Shown here one piece after another: positions 40,536-50,135 of a stretch of DNA of 64,000 nt. The stretch comes from a virus. A model generated the notes under the pieces. It was not told where the DNA came from. It was given only the letters and a program-made list of their open reading frames with translations, and did not search any database. How positions within the stretch are numbered: the first letter of the stretch is position 1; each line of letters opens with the position of its first letter. Location: IMG/VR virus record IMGVR_UViG_3300027541_000009, positions 124,001 to 188,000 of that record. One strand, written 5' to 3'. Made by a program: the position numbers and the translations under genes.

Positions 40536-41882
40536 TTAGTAACCTATGTTTGTAATTACTTGCTCATTACCATATTCATCATCAAATACTGGCTCAAGTT
40601 CTTGGAAAGATAATGTTAGATTATATGATATCATTGATCTTTCATTTATATTTGAGCTCATATATGTCATGTATTGACCATCTGGCGTATAATCAACATT
40701 CATTGATGTCAATGCACACTCCTTAAATTTATTTAAGTATGGATGTTGTTGATTAGATGACATATATGATATTGCAAATGTTCTTGGTGTTTTAAGTAAA
40801 ATAGAAGATTTGCTTCTTTTTACAGACATTGCTTGCTTAAAGTAACGAATAATTTTCATTACTTCTTTTGCTTCTGATGGACTTCTTGGGGATAATTTAA
40901 ATCCAAAAGAAAAAGTTCTAAGACCGGGCCCATTAAACAGCAGTTCTAGGTTATTATTGAACATAGTTCCATATACTCTCTGCTGCAGCTTATCTGTTTG
41001 GGCTGCATATCCCGCTAATGTGGCAGAGAGGGATCTTTGCAAATCTCCAGAATCTACTGAAGATTTCAGTGTGTCTGTCGCAGATCCTACTGCCGGTGTT
41101 GCAGCTTCCGTACCACCTATGATATATTTTTGAGTGATATTGCCGAGAGCTTCTTGAAAGTTATTAATAGGATCTTCTTGCCAACTCACCGAATTACTAT
41201 CAGAAATTCCTGCCGGAATTGGTAGAGTTATGGTTCCAAGTCTTTCTTTACCTATGGTTGGATTTCCTTTATCAATCGTGACAATTCTACTAACTTCTCC
41301 GGTGCTTCCTTGTCCACCTTTTCCCCCAGCTAAAGATGGTCTATAATTTAAAATTGTAAACTTTATACAATCCTGAAATTCTATTGATAAATCTAATGGA
41401 TATCTAGCATCTCCATAATTTAATCTTGTCTTCTCTCTGAAACTTTCGGATTCTCCAAATAGTGCTTCCTTTGCTTCATCACTCGGAAGAGATTCTGGGG
41501 ATTTATTCTGCTCTGGATTTATTGCTTGATTTCCAGATCCAAGACCACCTGCCTTATTATATGCTGCTTTTGCTGTTGGATCAGTGACTCCCAAAGGTGC
41601 TTCAAGTCCACTTTTTTGATTTCTTACTTCTTTTATTAATTGACTATTTGTATTGCTAATGTCTAATTTTTCTTGAGATGATGCATTTGCTGTTGGCTTT
41701 AACTTTCCTGAGGAATCTGTTGCCGCAATAACAGTTCCAGTTGCACTTGGGTTAGTTGCGCTATTTCTTACAACTTGTATGGAAAAATTATTATTTCCAT
41801 TGTCAGTGACAACAGTTTTTACTGCTACTTGTTGATTTCCTACAGTTACTAAACTTGGTTTGCTTGTTTTTGTATTTGCCAC
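40536..41882 (-). CDS. 48: gp48-like baseplate tail-tube cap protein
   Basis: A 448-residue protein. A low-complexity N-terminal half (N, T, S, A-rich) is followed by a conserved C-terminal half with TFSFGFKLSPRSPSEAKEVM, IIRYFKQAMSV, and CALTSMNVDYTPDGQYMTYM. The last two fit the tail-tube cap/initiator family (gp48/gp54: sF.l.PRs..Ea....i..fk and m..nytp.G....). It would crown the baseplate hub. CTAAATA appears on the minus strand at 41953-41959. Confidence 0.75.
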   Translation of the reverse strand: MANTKTSKPSLVTVGNQQVAVKTVVTDNGNNNFSIQVVRNSATNPSATGTVIAATDSSGKLKPTANASSQEKLDISNTNSQLIKEVRNQKSGLEAPLGVTDPTAKAAYNKAGGLGSGNQAINPEQNKSPESLPSDEAKEALFGESESFREKTRLNYGDARYPLDLSIEFQDCIKFTILNYRPSLAGGKGGQGSTGEVSRIVTIDKGNPTIGKERLGTITLPIPAGISDSNSVSWQEDPINNFQEALGNITQKYIIGGTEAATPAVGSATDTLKSSVDSGDLQRSLSATLAGYAAQTDKLQQRVYGTMFNNNLELLFNGPGLRTFSFGFKLSPRSPSEAKEVMKIIRYFKQAMSVKRSKSSILLKTPRTFAISYMSSNQQHPYLNKFKECALTSMNVDYTPDGQYMTYMSSNINERSMISYNLTLSFQELEPVFDDEYGNEQVITNIGY

Positions 41883-41946
41883 TACTTTACTTTTGAGGGT
41901 GGAATTTCTCTAATCAAATATATTTTTACTTCGTAAATTGTGGGTT

Positions 41947-42333
41947 TTATTTATTTAGACGGAATTTTGCATAAGGTATAGATAACATTTCATCAAGTTC
42001 ATCATACTTTATTACATGAAGTTTGCCAGCAACTTCTTCCCAAGTATATTGCCTACCTTCTCTCCAATGAAAATTGATTGCTTTGAATCCCCATCTCTCT
42101 AATGAAGTACAAGCAATCAATGGATGTTGGTCATATTCAATTTCCGGTGTTTTGGGGTTGTATATAAAAGTATAAAATTTTCCTGGCTCTGGATATAATA
42201 CTTCTTCTTTTAAAGAATCCATAATAATTAACATCAAATCTTCTGGGTCATTAGTTCCAGCCTCAGCAATTTTCTTTTTGAGCTCTCTCATTCTTGGGGG
42301 AACACTTGCATATTGCCCGAAACCTTCTGCCAT
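41947..42333 (-). CDS. Conserved-type cyanophage protein between gp48 and gp4
   Basis: A 128-residue protein (LKKKIAEAGTNDPEDLMLII, YPEPGKFYTFIYNPKTPEIE, then PLIACTSLERWGFKAINFHW) with a cis-acting look of a small alpha/beta domain. It is fixed between gp4 and gp48 in many cyanophages as I recall, so a structural or assembly role is likely. No T4 homologue is recognised. It shares one base with gp4 (TAATG). Confidence 0.6.
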   Translation of the reverse strand: MAEGFGQYASVPPRMRELKKKIAEAGTNDPEDLMLIIMDSLKEEVLYPEPGKFYTFIYNPKTPEIEYDQHPLIACTSLERWGFKAINFHWREGRQYTWEEVAGKLHVIKYDELDEMLSIPYAKFRLNK

Positions 42334-42776
42334 TACCCTATACCCAGTTCGTTTTCTGTGATGATCTTGAATCCAATCATATTATCCTTACAGAATTCTT
42401 CTGCTGCTTTCCATTTTGCTTGGTTTGTAGCATAAGTATAGGCTTCGTAGATATATGATTTTGTTACTCTGGATTTCTGCTGTGGAGGAACTGTTTGTTT
42501 TTTCGGTTTAATCTCTACAATATACTTCTTAATTTCTCCAGACTGTTCTCTTACCTTAATAATAAAATCTGGAAAATAATTTCTTACTTTTTGCTTCACT
42601 GGGTCATAATACTTGATGCGAATTTCTTCTGAGCCCCAAGCAATTATATTTTCATTTAAATCACACCAACGGCAGAATTTTCTTTCCCAACTACTTCTAC
42701 AAATAATGTTATTTGGGTCTCCTATGTACTTTTTTGGATATGATGGTTTATATTTACTCTTAATACTTTCTGCCAT
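42333..42776 (-). CDS. 4: gp4-like head completion protein (nuclease-fold)
   Basis: A 147-residue protein. ICRSSWERKFCRWCDLNENI with WGSEEIRIKYYDP, NYFPDFIIK and YIVEIKPKKQ give the E...PD...E.K pattern of PD-(D/E)XK enzymes as in T4 gp4 (gp50/65), which finishes filled heads before tail joining. It is the first gene of the minus-strand run. A TATAAATA box on the minus strand precedes it. Confidence 0.85.
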   Translation of the reverse strand: MAESIKSKYKPSYPKKYIGDPNNIICRSSWERKFCRWCDLNENIIAWGSEEIRIKYYDPVKQKVRNYFPDFIIKVREQSGEIKKYIVEIKPKKQTVPPQQKSRVTKSYIYEAYTYATNQAKWKAAEEFCKDNMIGFKIITENELGIG

Positions 42777-42809
42777 TATCCTTACTACATAATATATACG
42801 GTCAAAAAA

Positions 42810-42817
42810 TATTTATA
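42810..42817 (-). promoter_or_regulatory. T4-like late promoter box for gp4
   Basis: TATAAATA on the minus strand, 33 bases before the gp4 ATG in the divergent intergenic region. Confidence 0.55.
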
Positions 42818-42818
42818 A

Positions 42819-43730
42819 ATGGTATTCGACCCAGTTAGAAGAACAGTAAGGTCAGTGTCGGACATTAAGTCCAAACTACTGAACCCAGCACTAACATCTC
42901 ATTTTGAGGTATCAATTCCCATTCCCCCTGGACTCTCTGGGACTAATGGCAGAAAGTATTTCGAAGCGAATGGAATATATCAATTTGAGGGAATTAAGCA
43001 AGATACTTTGAATTTGCTTTGTTGCGAAACAGTGCTTCCTGGATCTAATATTGCGACCATTGATATTAACAGCGATTATCACGGAACTACTCATAGACAC
43101 GCTTCAAGAAGAATTTATGATGATAGAATTGATATGACATTTTATGTCAACGCTGGCGAATATCTTCCAATTAGATTTTTTGAAGTATGGATGAAATATA
43201 TCGTTGGAGAAAGTGTAGCTCAAGGTCCAGAGAAAACTGAAGGTGTACGCAGACCTGGTTCTTTAGCTACAAATTATTTTTATAGAATAAATTATCCAAC
43301 CAATTATGTTTCTAAATCGGGATTATCTATCACAAAATTCGAAAGAACTGGTTCTAAAGATTTTTATTCTGGAGGAACATTGAGTTATCAATTTGTTAAC
43401 GCATTTCCTATTTCTATATCTTCAATGCCAGTTTCTTATGATACTTCATCTCTACTAAAATGTACCGTGTCTTTTTCTTATGTTAGGTATGTTCTTTACC
43501 CAACTGGAAGTAAAGAACCTCTTCATTCGGACGCCCAATCTTCTTTTGGCGATTTTGTGGACCCAGAAACTCAAGCAATATACAATAATGCACAATTTAG
43601 CATTGGTGATATGGCACTTCCTGGTCTTGATGGTGCTGGAGCTTTGGCAACTTCTTCTCCATCATCCTTTACAGTTGGTGGAGTATCTCAACAAGCAGCA
43701 AATTCTTCTGGAAATTCAGTCAGAGCATAA
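42819..43730 (+). CDS. 54: Tail-tube/gp54-like baseplate initiator protein
   Basis: A 303-residue protein. LNPALTSHFEVSIPIPPGL, LNLLCCETVLPGSNIATIDI and DRIDMTFYVNAGEYLPIRFF are of the tail-tube fold; FPISISSMPVSYDTSSLLKC then TVSFSYVRY matches the C-terminal f...i..p.lsYd.....t.dvtFaYr of T4 gp54. It would start tube polymerisation on the hub. The C-terminal 50 residues are Ala/Ser-rich. The ATG lies beside an AT-rich divergent promoter region with almost no leader on this side. Confidence 0.72.
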   Translation: MVFDPVRRTVRSVSDIKSKLLNPALTSHFEVSIPIPPGLSGTNGRKYFEANGIYQFEGIKQDTLNLLCCETVLPGSNIATIDINSDYHGTTHRHASRRIYDDRIDMTFYVNAGEYLPIRFFEVWMKYIVGESVAQGPEKTEGVRRPGSLATNYFYRINYPTNYVSKSGLSITKFERTGSKDFYSGGTLSYQFVNAFPISISSMPVSYDTSSLLKCTVSFSYVRYVLYPTGSKEPLHSDAQSSFGDFVDPETQAIYNNAQFSIGDMALPGLDGAGALATSSPSSFTVGGVSQQAANSSGNSVRA

Positions 43731-43734
43731 GCAT

Positions 43735-43741
43735 CTAAATA
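43735..43741 (+). promoter_or_regulatory. Late-like box for gp26
   Basis: CTAAATA, 30 bases before the gp26 ATG. Confidence 0.5.
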
Positions 43742-43770
43742 ATCACATCTGATTTTCTCTATAGGTCATT

Positions 43771-44490
43771 ATGCCATTACCTAAGATTTCTACACCGACT
43801 TATGAACTTGAATTGCCTTCAAGTGGAAAAACAATTCTTTACCGACCATTTCTTGTTAAGGAAGAAAAGTTATTAGTAATTGCTTTAGAAAGCGAAGACA
43901 ATAAGCAAATTACTAATGCAATTAAGAATGTCATCAAAAGTTGTATTTTGACTAAAGACATTAAAGTAGAAAATTTACCAACTTTTGACATTGAGTTTTT
44001 ATTTCTCAATATTCGCGGCAAATCTGTCGGAGAAGATGTTGAGGTTAATATTATCTGCCCTGATGATAATGAAACTAATGTTTCTGTGAGTATTAACTTG
44101 GATGATATTAAAGTACAAAAAAATCCAGAACATACCAATAAAATTAAGGTAGATAGTAGTATTATGATGGAAATGAAATATCCATCACTTGACCAATTCA
44201 TCAAAACTAACTTCGATTTTAAAAATGAAAATGCAATGGAACAATCTTTTGATTTGATTGCATCTTGCATTGATAAAATCTATACTGAAGAAGAAGTATG
44301 GTCTACGGCAGATGTAACTAAAAAAGAGGTTACTGAATTTTTAGATCAAATGAATTCCTCACAGTTCAAAGAAATTGAAAAGTTCTTTGAAACAATGCCA
44401 AAACTTTCTCATAAAATCACTGTCAAGAACCCAACTACTGGTGTTGAAAGTGAAGTAGTTCTTGAAGGGTTAGCGTCTTTTTTCGCGTAG
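43771..44490 (+). CDS. 26: gp26-like baseplate hub protein
   Basis: A 239-residue protein that starts PLPKISTPTYELELPSSGKT and continues ILYRPFLVKEEKLLVIALES, the T4 baseplate (gp26) family pattern; NIICPDDNETNVSV and the FKEIEKFFETMPKLSHKI stretch also agree. T4 gp26 takes part in hub assembly. It is followed by gp51, as in T4-like phages. Confidence 0.85.
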   Translation: MPLPKISTPTYELELPSSGKTILYRPFLVKEEKLLVIALESEDNKQITNAIKNVIKSCILTKDIKVENLPTFDIEFLFLNIRGKSVGEDVEVNIICPDDNETNVSVSINLDDIKVQKNPEHTNKIKVDSSIMMEMKYPSLDQFIKTNFDFKNENAMEQSFDLIASCIDKIYTEEEVWSTADVTKKEVTEFLDQMNSSQFKEIEKFFETMPKLSHKITVKNPTTGVESEVVLEGLASFFA

Positions 44491-44492
44491 CC

Positions 44493-44675
44493 ATGGTCCA
44501 TATGGACCTCGAAAACTACTTCCGACTTAATTTTGCCTTAGTACAGTACCATAAATATTCTTTATGGGAGATTGAAAATATGATCCCGTGGGAAAGAGAT
44601 GTTTATGTTGGTCTTTTGGAGCAACATCTTGAAGAAGAGAGGATGAAGCAACAACAGCAAAGCTCACAACTGTAA
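44493..44675 (+). CDS. 51: gp51-like hub assembly protein
   Basis: A 60-residue protein (YHKYSLWEIENMIPWERDVY then LLEQHLEEE) with the y.leeiE.mp.wEr..y..ll...leEE pattern of the small proteins that follow gp26 and act in hub assembly. An internal ATG at 44502 is an alternative start. The start is two bases after the gp26 stop. Confidence 0.65.
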   Translation: MVHMDLENYFRLNFALVQYHKYSLWEIENMIPWERDVYVGLLEQHLEEERMKQQQQSSQL

Positions 44676-44681
44676 GGCATC

Positions 44682-47030
44682 ATGGCAACAGTAAATGCAC
44701 AAAAAATGATGGGTAGAACGACAACGGTTCGTTCTTCTGCTTTTGCTGCTCAACCTCAACAACAATTAATATCATCCCCTGCAGACACTGCCATCCTGCA
44801 GGACATATCTAAATCATTAACAAATATCATTCAACTTCTCTCTCAACAAAATGTTCAGACAAAGAGAGATGTTGATGAAACAAGAAAAAGTCAGGAAAGA
44901 AGTAGAAGACAGGGTATAGAACTTGGTCTGGAAAGATCTTTTGCAACCGTAAAGAATGTAGCACAATCTGTTGTTGCTCCAGTTAAAAGTATATTAGACC
45001 AGATAATACAATTTTTTGTTACCGTATTTCTTGGTAGAGCACTTATATTATTATTAAATTGGTTTGCGGACGAAAAAAATAGGAGCAAAATTCGCTCCAT
45101 AATGAGATTTTTGAGTGATTGGTGGCCATCTCTGGTTGCTGGTTATATTTTATTTGGTACTGGGTTTGGTAGAGTTGTAAGAAAAGTTGCTGGAGTTGCC
45201 GTTGGGTTAACAACCAGACTTATTGTAATTGCAGCAAGATTAGCAAAAGCAATTGCCACTGGACAAATACTAAAAAGAAAGGGGATTGCCTCCGTATTTG
45301 CTGGTGGTGGAAAAATTGGTGGATTGCGCGGTGGTCTTCTTCAACTTGGAGTTGCCGGTGCAGCTGCTGTTGGAACTGGTCTTGCAATCAATAAATTCAT
45401 GGGTGATGGAGAAGCACCACAAATAGCAGTTCCTGAACCTCAGTCAGTTCCCACAATGGAAGCTGCTGGTGGTGGTCTTGCCGACTTAAAAGGTATTTTA
45501 AAGTCAACTGGAGCAGAAGTATCTTCCCAACTCAATCCATTTACAGCATTTTTAGCTTCTGGTGGTCTTGCTAATATAACTCAAGGACTTGGTGGAAGCA
45601 TTTCTGGTCCAAAGGGAATTGATAAAGTCCCAGCAATGCTTACTGACGGTGAATTTGTTATGTCTCGTGGAGCAGTTCAGAAGTTTGGTGTGAGCACACT
45701 TGAAGCAATGAACTCTGCTGGTGGTGGAACTAATCGCCCCAAAATTGTAAGACATGCAGTTCATGCTGTAGGTGGTGGATTGATTGGAGAAGATCCTAAT
45801 TATAGAGATCCTGTTCTTGAAGATAATAAAAGATTATCTTTAGACCAAAGATTAAAGAGAATAGAAGACCAAGTAGGAGTTCAAAGAGCACTTTCATCCG
45901 GAAAAGGAGTAAAAACACCTCTTGGTGCTGGTTATGGAACAACTTATGGTGGTAGACAATCAATCCTTGTTAAAGGTGGAGTAAAAACCCTTGGTGCAGG
46001 AACGGGTGCCGATAGTATTCCTATTAATGAAATTAATGTCGGTGGAATGAGATATTTTGCTCAAAAAAGAGGAAAGGATATTATATACTCCTCTAATTTT
46101 GCAAAGGGTCTTTCTGGACAAGTTGATAAGTATGGTGCCAGAAATAAAGGATATAGTGGTAAAGGTGGTGGTTTGATGAGTAGTGGTCTTGGAAATGTAG
46201 ATAAAAAGAACCTACCAAAAACTAAAATTATGATGGGACCTGATGGACCTTTTGTTGCTTACTTGTCTTTTAAAGGAGGAGAACCAACTTATCAAAGAGC
46301 AACTGAAAGAAACAAAGGAATGTTGGAGTCTATTGCAGACTTCTTTGATCCAAAAGGTTCTACTGGCAGAGAGGAGACTTTAAACGCAAGAAAAATGCGT
46401 CTCACTGCTATTAGTGATTTGGAAGATATGAGAAGGCGTGGAATGAAAGAAGAAAATATTAAAAAAATGATGAATGAACGCCTTGGACCTAATGGATATT
46501 CAAGAGCAGTAAATGATTCAAATGCAAAGAAAAAGTTATCAATTTCAATTACCCCACAGCAAAGAGAAAGAGAAACTAATGCTAAGGTAAGAACTGCAAA
46601 TCAAGAATTTATGAATAGGGGTGGACTTCTTGGTGGAGTTGGTCGTGGATTAACCAGAATGTTTGGTACATATGACCAAATAGATAAAGCAAATGCTGCC
46701 GACAAAGCATCTGAGGCAAGAATAAAGCAATCTGGTGCTGCGGCAATGGGTAAATACTATTCATCTTCGGATGGAAAATATTATGGAAGTTATGCTGAGG
46801 CGAAGAGAGCAAGAGACTTGAGAATGGCAAAGATAGGTAAAACATCTCCAAACTCAAGACCAATCACCCCAACACCAAAACCAGCACCTAAAGTTGTTTC
46901 ATCTAAGCCAAAAGTTGCTGGAGGTGGAATGGGAGGAGGAAGAGGAAGTGGTTCAAATCCATCAGTTCCATCCTTCAGTGCTTCGTCAAGTTCAAATAGA
47001 AGAAATGCTAATATCTTAGGTATTAGATAA
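44682..47030 (+). CDS. Large tail protein 1 (tape-measure-like)
   Basis: A 782-residue protein. The N-terminal 110 residues are helical, with a hydrophobic stretch (IQFFVTVFLGRALILLLNWF) and a second one near residue 150-200. GPKGIDKVPAMLTDGEFVMS with RGAVQKFG near 310-335 is a motif frequent in tail tape-measure proteins (l..GEfv....av..fG). The rest is basic, Gly/Ser/Lys-rich. Position after gp51 matches the T4 hub/tape-measure gene 29. The GEFV-type motif is shared with the next two genes. It carries no visible enzyme domain. Confidence 0.6.
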   Translation: MATVNAQKMMGRTTTVRSSAFAAQPQQQLISSPADTAILQDISKSLTNIIQLLSQQNVQTKRDVDETRKSQERSRRQGIELGLERSFATVKNVAQSVVAPVKSILDQIIQFFVTVFLGRALILLLNWFADEKNRSKIRSIMRFLSDWWPSLVAGYILFGTGFGRVVRKVAGVAVGLTTRLIVIAARLAKAIATGQILKRKGIASVFAGGGKIGGLRGGLLQLGVAGAAAVGTGLAINKFMGDGEAPQIAVPEPQSVPTMEAAGGGLADLKGILKSTGAEVSSQLNPFTAFLASGGLANITQGLGGSISGPKGIDKVPAMLTDGEFVMSRGAVQKFGVSTLEAMNSAGGGTNRPKIVRHAVHAVGGGLIGEDPNYRDPVLEDNKRLSLDQRLKRIEDQVGVQRALSSGKGVKTPLGAGYGTTYGGRQSILVKGGVKTLGAGTGADSIPINEINVGGMRYFAQKRGKDIIYSSNFAKGLSGQVDKYGARNKGYSGKGGGLMSSGLGNVDKKNLPKTKIMMGPDGPFVAYLSFKGGEPTYQRATERNKGMLESIADFFDPKGSTGREETLNARKMRLTAISDLEDMRRRGMKEENIKKMMNERLGPNGYSRAVNDSNAKKKLSISITPQQRERETNAKVRTANQEFMNRGGLLGGVGRGLTRMFGTYDQIDKANAADKASEARIKQSGAAAMGKYYSSSDGKYYGSYAEAKRARDLRMAKIGKTSPNSRPITPTPKPAPKVVSSKPKVAGGGMGGGRGSGSNPSVPSFSASSSSNRRNANILGIR

Positions 47031-47032
47031 AA

Positions 47033-50000
47033 ATGAAAATAGTTTCTCCATTCACAACAACTCTTAAATCCGTAAAGGGACAATTTGTTGCAAAGGAAAA
47101 ACTTATTAAGTCATCATTAATTACTCAGAAAAAAAGTATTGATGATAAGAGAAAAAATTCTGAAAGAGAAAGATTTATTGATTATGAATCAAGACTTGAA
47201 AAAACATTAAAGTTTATAGGAAAACCAATAAAGAAGATAGGAAAAAAACTTGGTTTCTTAGATTCCTTAAAACAATTTATTGTTAATGTTTTATTAGGAT
47301 TTGTAGCAGTTCGTCTGTTAAAATATCTTCCACAAATGATGGGATTATTGACCACAATGTTTAAGGTCAGTGATTTTATTCTTGATATGAGTGGCAAATT
47401 ATTAAATGGATTAGTCACATTTGTAGATAAAGGATATCAAGCAGCCGAACATGCAAGAAAATTAGTAAAGACTATTGGCGGACAAAAAGCAGTTGATTCT
47501 TTGGATGGATTGAACAATCAAGCGAATTCTTTAATGAATTCTATCATGATTGCCGGAATGATATTCAGTGATTTTGGTGGAGTTGGTAGTGGAATACCTG
47601 CAGCAAGTCAAGCAATAGAATCTGGCACCGATATTATTCAACAAAAGATAAAAGGAGAAGCAGCAGCAAAAGCGGCAGAAGAAGGATCAAAGGTAGCAGC
47701 ACGAGCAGCAATTGGACCTTTGGGTGCTGCTGGAATAGTTCTTGGCGCAGGTCTATTATCCTCGGCTTTAGGTGAAGGAATATATCAAATTAAAAAATAT
47801 TCCAAAGGATTGAACCAATTCGGTGTTCTCTCCGCAATGTTTAAAGTTCCGATAGCATTCTTAAGTAGTGTTGGAACTCTTCTGGATATTATTGGTGCTC
47901 CTTTTAGATACGGTGTTGAGTTGATTCGTGCTGCAGCAATGAAAATTAATAATGATAAAAGAGGACTTGAAGAACAAAATAAAAATTTGGGAAAGTTTGA
48001 TGCAAGAGTGCGAGACAATATAAGAGAGGGTCTATCTGTATTTGCTCCTCTTTTCTCATTCTTCAAAATGGATAGCGTTGCCAATAAACTACAAACTCCT
48101 GGGTCATTTGGAAGTTTGTATGGGCAGAAAGCAGTTAAAGATATGGGATATTATAGTGGTGGGTTAGTAGTTAAAAAATTTGCTGGGGGTGGATATACTC
48201 AAAATAATAAAGGTAAAAAAGTAGAAATACCAAGAACATTCAATCCACAATCGAGTTCATTGCAACCTGGATCTGCAATAGGCGGAACTGGAATGATGAC
48301 ACAGATTTTTCCATATCCAAAAGAAAATGATAGAATGAATCAATATAACTATATGATTTCTTCTTATGAAAGTTTATATGATGGTGGTTCAATTGGACCT
48401 TTAATGGGGTTAACTGTAAAATCCATTCTTGGAGATAGAATTACGAATAGAGATTATTCTAATGCAAGTGGTTCATTGTCCTCTTTATTATTATCCGGAG
48501 TTTATGAAGAAAATAGGCAAGCGTATAATCAAATATACACATCTTTAGGAACTGATGAATTTAAGAATATTATCGAACAAGAAATCTCAAAAAGTTTGCA
48601 GGACAAATTTTCTCAGATACAAAATCAACTTAGAATTCAATTAGGTCTTCTTCCTCCACCGGGTGTTGCTGAAGAAACAAGTGCGGATGCTTGTGCTGCT
48701 GCTTGCGATACTGGTAGCGGGTTTGCTGTTGCTGGAGATGCAATTGATAAAGCAATTTTAGATTTGATTGCTTCAGTCGAATCTGGACCTAAAGAATATG
48801 ATGCATTTAATGTTTCTCGCGGTGCAACTGCAGGAAAACCAACTCAAATGAGTGTTTCTTGGTTGGCATCAAATGCAAATGGTGCTGTTGGTAGATATCA
48901 ACAAATGCCAGAATATCTTTTAGAGCGTGTAGTTGCAGCTGGTGGTAAAGGAAGTGATAAGTTTACGCCAGAATTGCAAGATAGAACAGCATTAAAAATG
49001 TTATATTCTGGACATGGATTTTCAAGGTGGAGAAGTGGTCAGATGAGTGATGAAGAGTTTGGTAATCGTCTTTCTGCGACTTGGAGAGGTCTTCCCCATA
49101 GTAGTGGTGGAACATATCCTGACAGACACGCTGGTGGAAATAGGGCTGGTATGTCAAGATCTAATTTTATGGCACGATTGGCACAAATAAAAAAAGGTGC
49201 AGGTCCGTCAACTGCAAAAATAGCACCAGGTTCCCCTGCCGCAAATGTAGATCCTTGCATTTGTGACCCAGAAACTCCTGATGGTAGTGGATTAAATATG
49301 GGTGCAGAGAGTGTCTCTACTTCAATTTCTGGTGTTGTAAACCCAGTTCCTTCTCAGAATATTGCTTCAAATAAAGGAGGATATGCTGCTGATACTGGTC
49401 TTGATATTTTAACGCCTATAGGTTCAAAAGTTGTTGCATCTGTTAGTGGAATTTTAGAGTATGCAGAGCGTGGACATGTTGCTCAAATGGGTCAAGATGC
49501 AAATCCAAATATGCCCGGTCAACAAGATCAGCATAGTGTAAGAATAAAATTGGATAAACCTTTTTCACACAAAGGCAAAACAGTTAATTTCTTTTATGCA
49601 ACTCACTTGTATGAACTATCGAGTGCTGTTAAGAATAAATCGGGAATCAAAATAAATGCAGGAACTCCGCTTGGATTATCTGGTGTAGCAAATAAAGTTC
49701 CTCATGTTCATGTTGGTTATGTGGGCGACAGAAATCAAACTTCATTCTTGAATTATCTTGAAGTTAAATCTATGTTAAGTTCTTCTCGTCAGAGTGGTGG
49801 ACCTACTTTATCTGGTGGTATTAGACTATTGCACGAAGGTGAATATGTGATTGATAAAGATTCTGTTGATTTGTTTGGTGGAGTCCAATTCTTCAGTATG
49901 ATCAATGGCATTGAGAATGAAAAACAAAGAAATGAAAAATCATCTCAACTGATAAAGCATTTGAGTAAATATACCGGTAGAAAAATAGACCAAAGACCAG

Positions 50001-50131
50001 AAATAATCGTTGATAATAGTGAAGTGGACTTTATAATGTCTCCTTCGATTCTGACCAAACCTCAGTCCTCTACTACAATTATTGATGAAGAAATTAATTG
50101 GGAACAAGACATACTAAGTATGAGAGGATAA
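47033..50131 (+). CDS. Large tail protein 2 with lysozyme-like and M23 peptidase domains
   Basis: A 1032-residue protein. The N-terminal helical region (about 1-400) is similar to the next gene: a FLDSLKQFIVNVLLGFVAVR segment and ALGS-type repeats such as GSFGSLYGQKA. A lysozyme-like (muramidase or transglycosylase) domain follows at about 570-720, with IASVESGPKEYDAF, GRYQQMPEY and SATWRGLPHS. An M23-type peptidase domain lies at about 785-900, with GLDILTPIGSKVVAS and PHVHVGY. A C-terminal GEYVIDKDSVDLFG motif closes it. It would open peptidoglycan during DNA entry. The start is two bases after the preceding stop. Confidence 0.75.
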   Translation: MKIVSPFTTTLKSVKGQFVAKEKLIKSSLITQKKSIDDKRKNSERERFIDYESRLEKTLKFIGKPIKKIGKKLGFLDSLKQFIVNVLLGFVAVRLLKYLPQMMGLLTTMFKVSDFILDMSGKLLNGLVTFVDKGYQAAEHARKLVKTIGGQKAVDSLDGLNNQANSLMNSIMIAGMIFSDFGGVGSGIPAASQAIESGTDIIQQKIKGEAAAKAAEEGSKVAARAAIGPLGAAGIVLGAGLLSSALGEGIYQIKKYSKGLNQFGVLSAMFKVPIAFLSSVGTLLDIIGAPFRYGVELIRAAAMKINNDKRGLEEQNKNLGKFDARVRDNIREGLSVFAPLFSFFKMDSVANKLQTPGSFGSLYGQKAVKDMGYYSGGLVVKKFAGGGYTQNNKGKKVEIPRTFNPQSSSLQPGSAIGGTGMMTQIFPYPKENDRMNQYNYMISSYESLYDGGSIGPLMGLTVKSILGDRITNRDYSNASGSLSSLLLSGVYEENRQAYNQIYTSLGTDEFKNIIEQEISKSLQDKFSQIQNQLRIQLGLLPPPGVAEETSADACAAACDTGSGFAVAGDAIDKAILDLIASVESGPKEYDAFNVSRGATAGKPTQMSVSWLASNANGAVGRYQQMPEYLLERVVAAGGKGSDKFTPELQDRTALKMLYSGHGFSRWRSGQMSDEEFGNRLSATWRGLPHSSGGTYPDRHAGGNRAGMSRSNFMARLAQIKKGAGPSTAKIAPGSPAANVDPCICDPETPDGSGLNMGAESVSTSISGVVNPVPSQNIASNKGGYAADTGLDILTPIGSKVVASVSGILEYAERGHVAQMGQDANPNMPGQQDQHSVRIKLDKPFSHKGKTVNFFYATHLYELSSAVKNKSGIKINAGTPLGLSGVANKVPHVHVGYVGDRNQTSFLNYLEVKSMLSSSRQSGGPTLSGGIRLLHEGEYVIDKDSVDLFGGVQFFSMINGIENEKQRNEKSSQLIKHLSKYTGRKIDQRPEIIVDNSEVDFIMSPSILTKPQSSTTIIDEEINWEQDILSMRG

Positions 50132-50135
50132 GTAA

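Noticed and set aside
42810-42821. TTATAAATG as a plus-strand late promoter for the gp54-like gene
   Set aside because: It overlaps the start codon, so transcription would begin inside the gene; the minus-strand reading for gp4 fits better.
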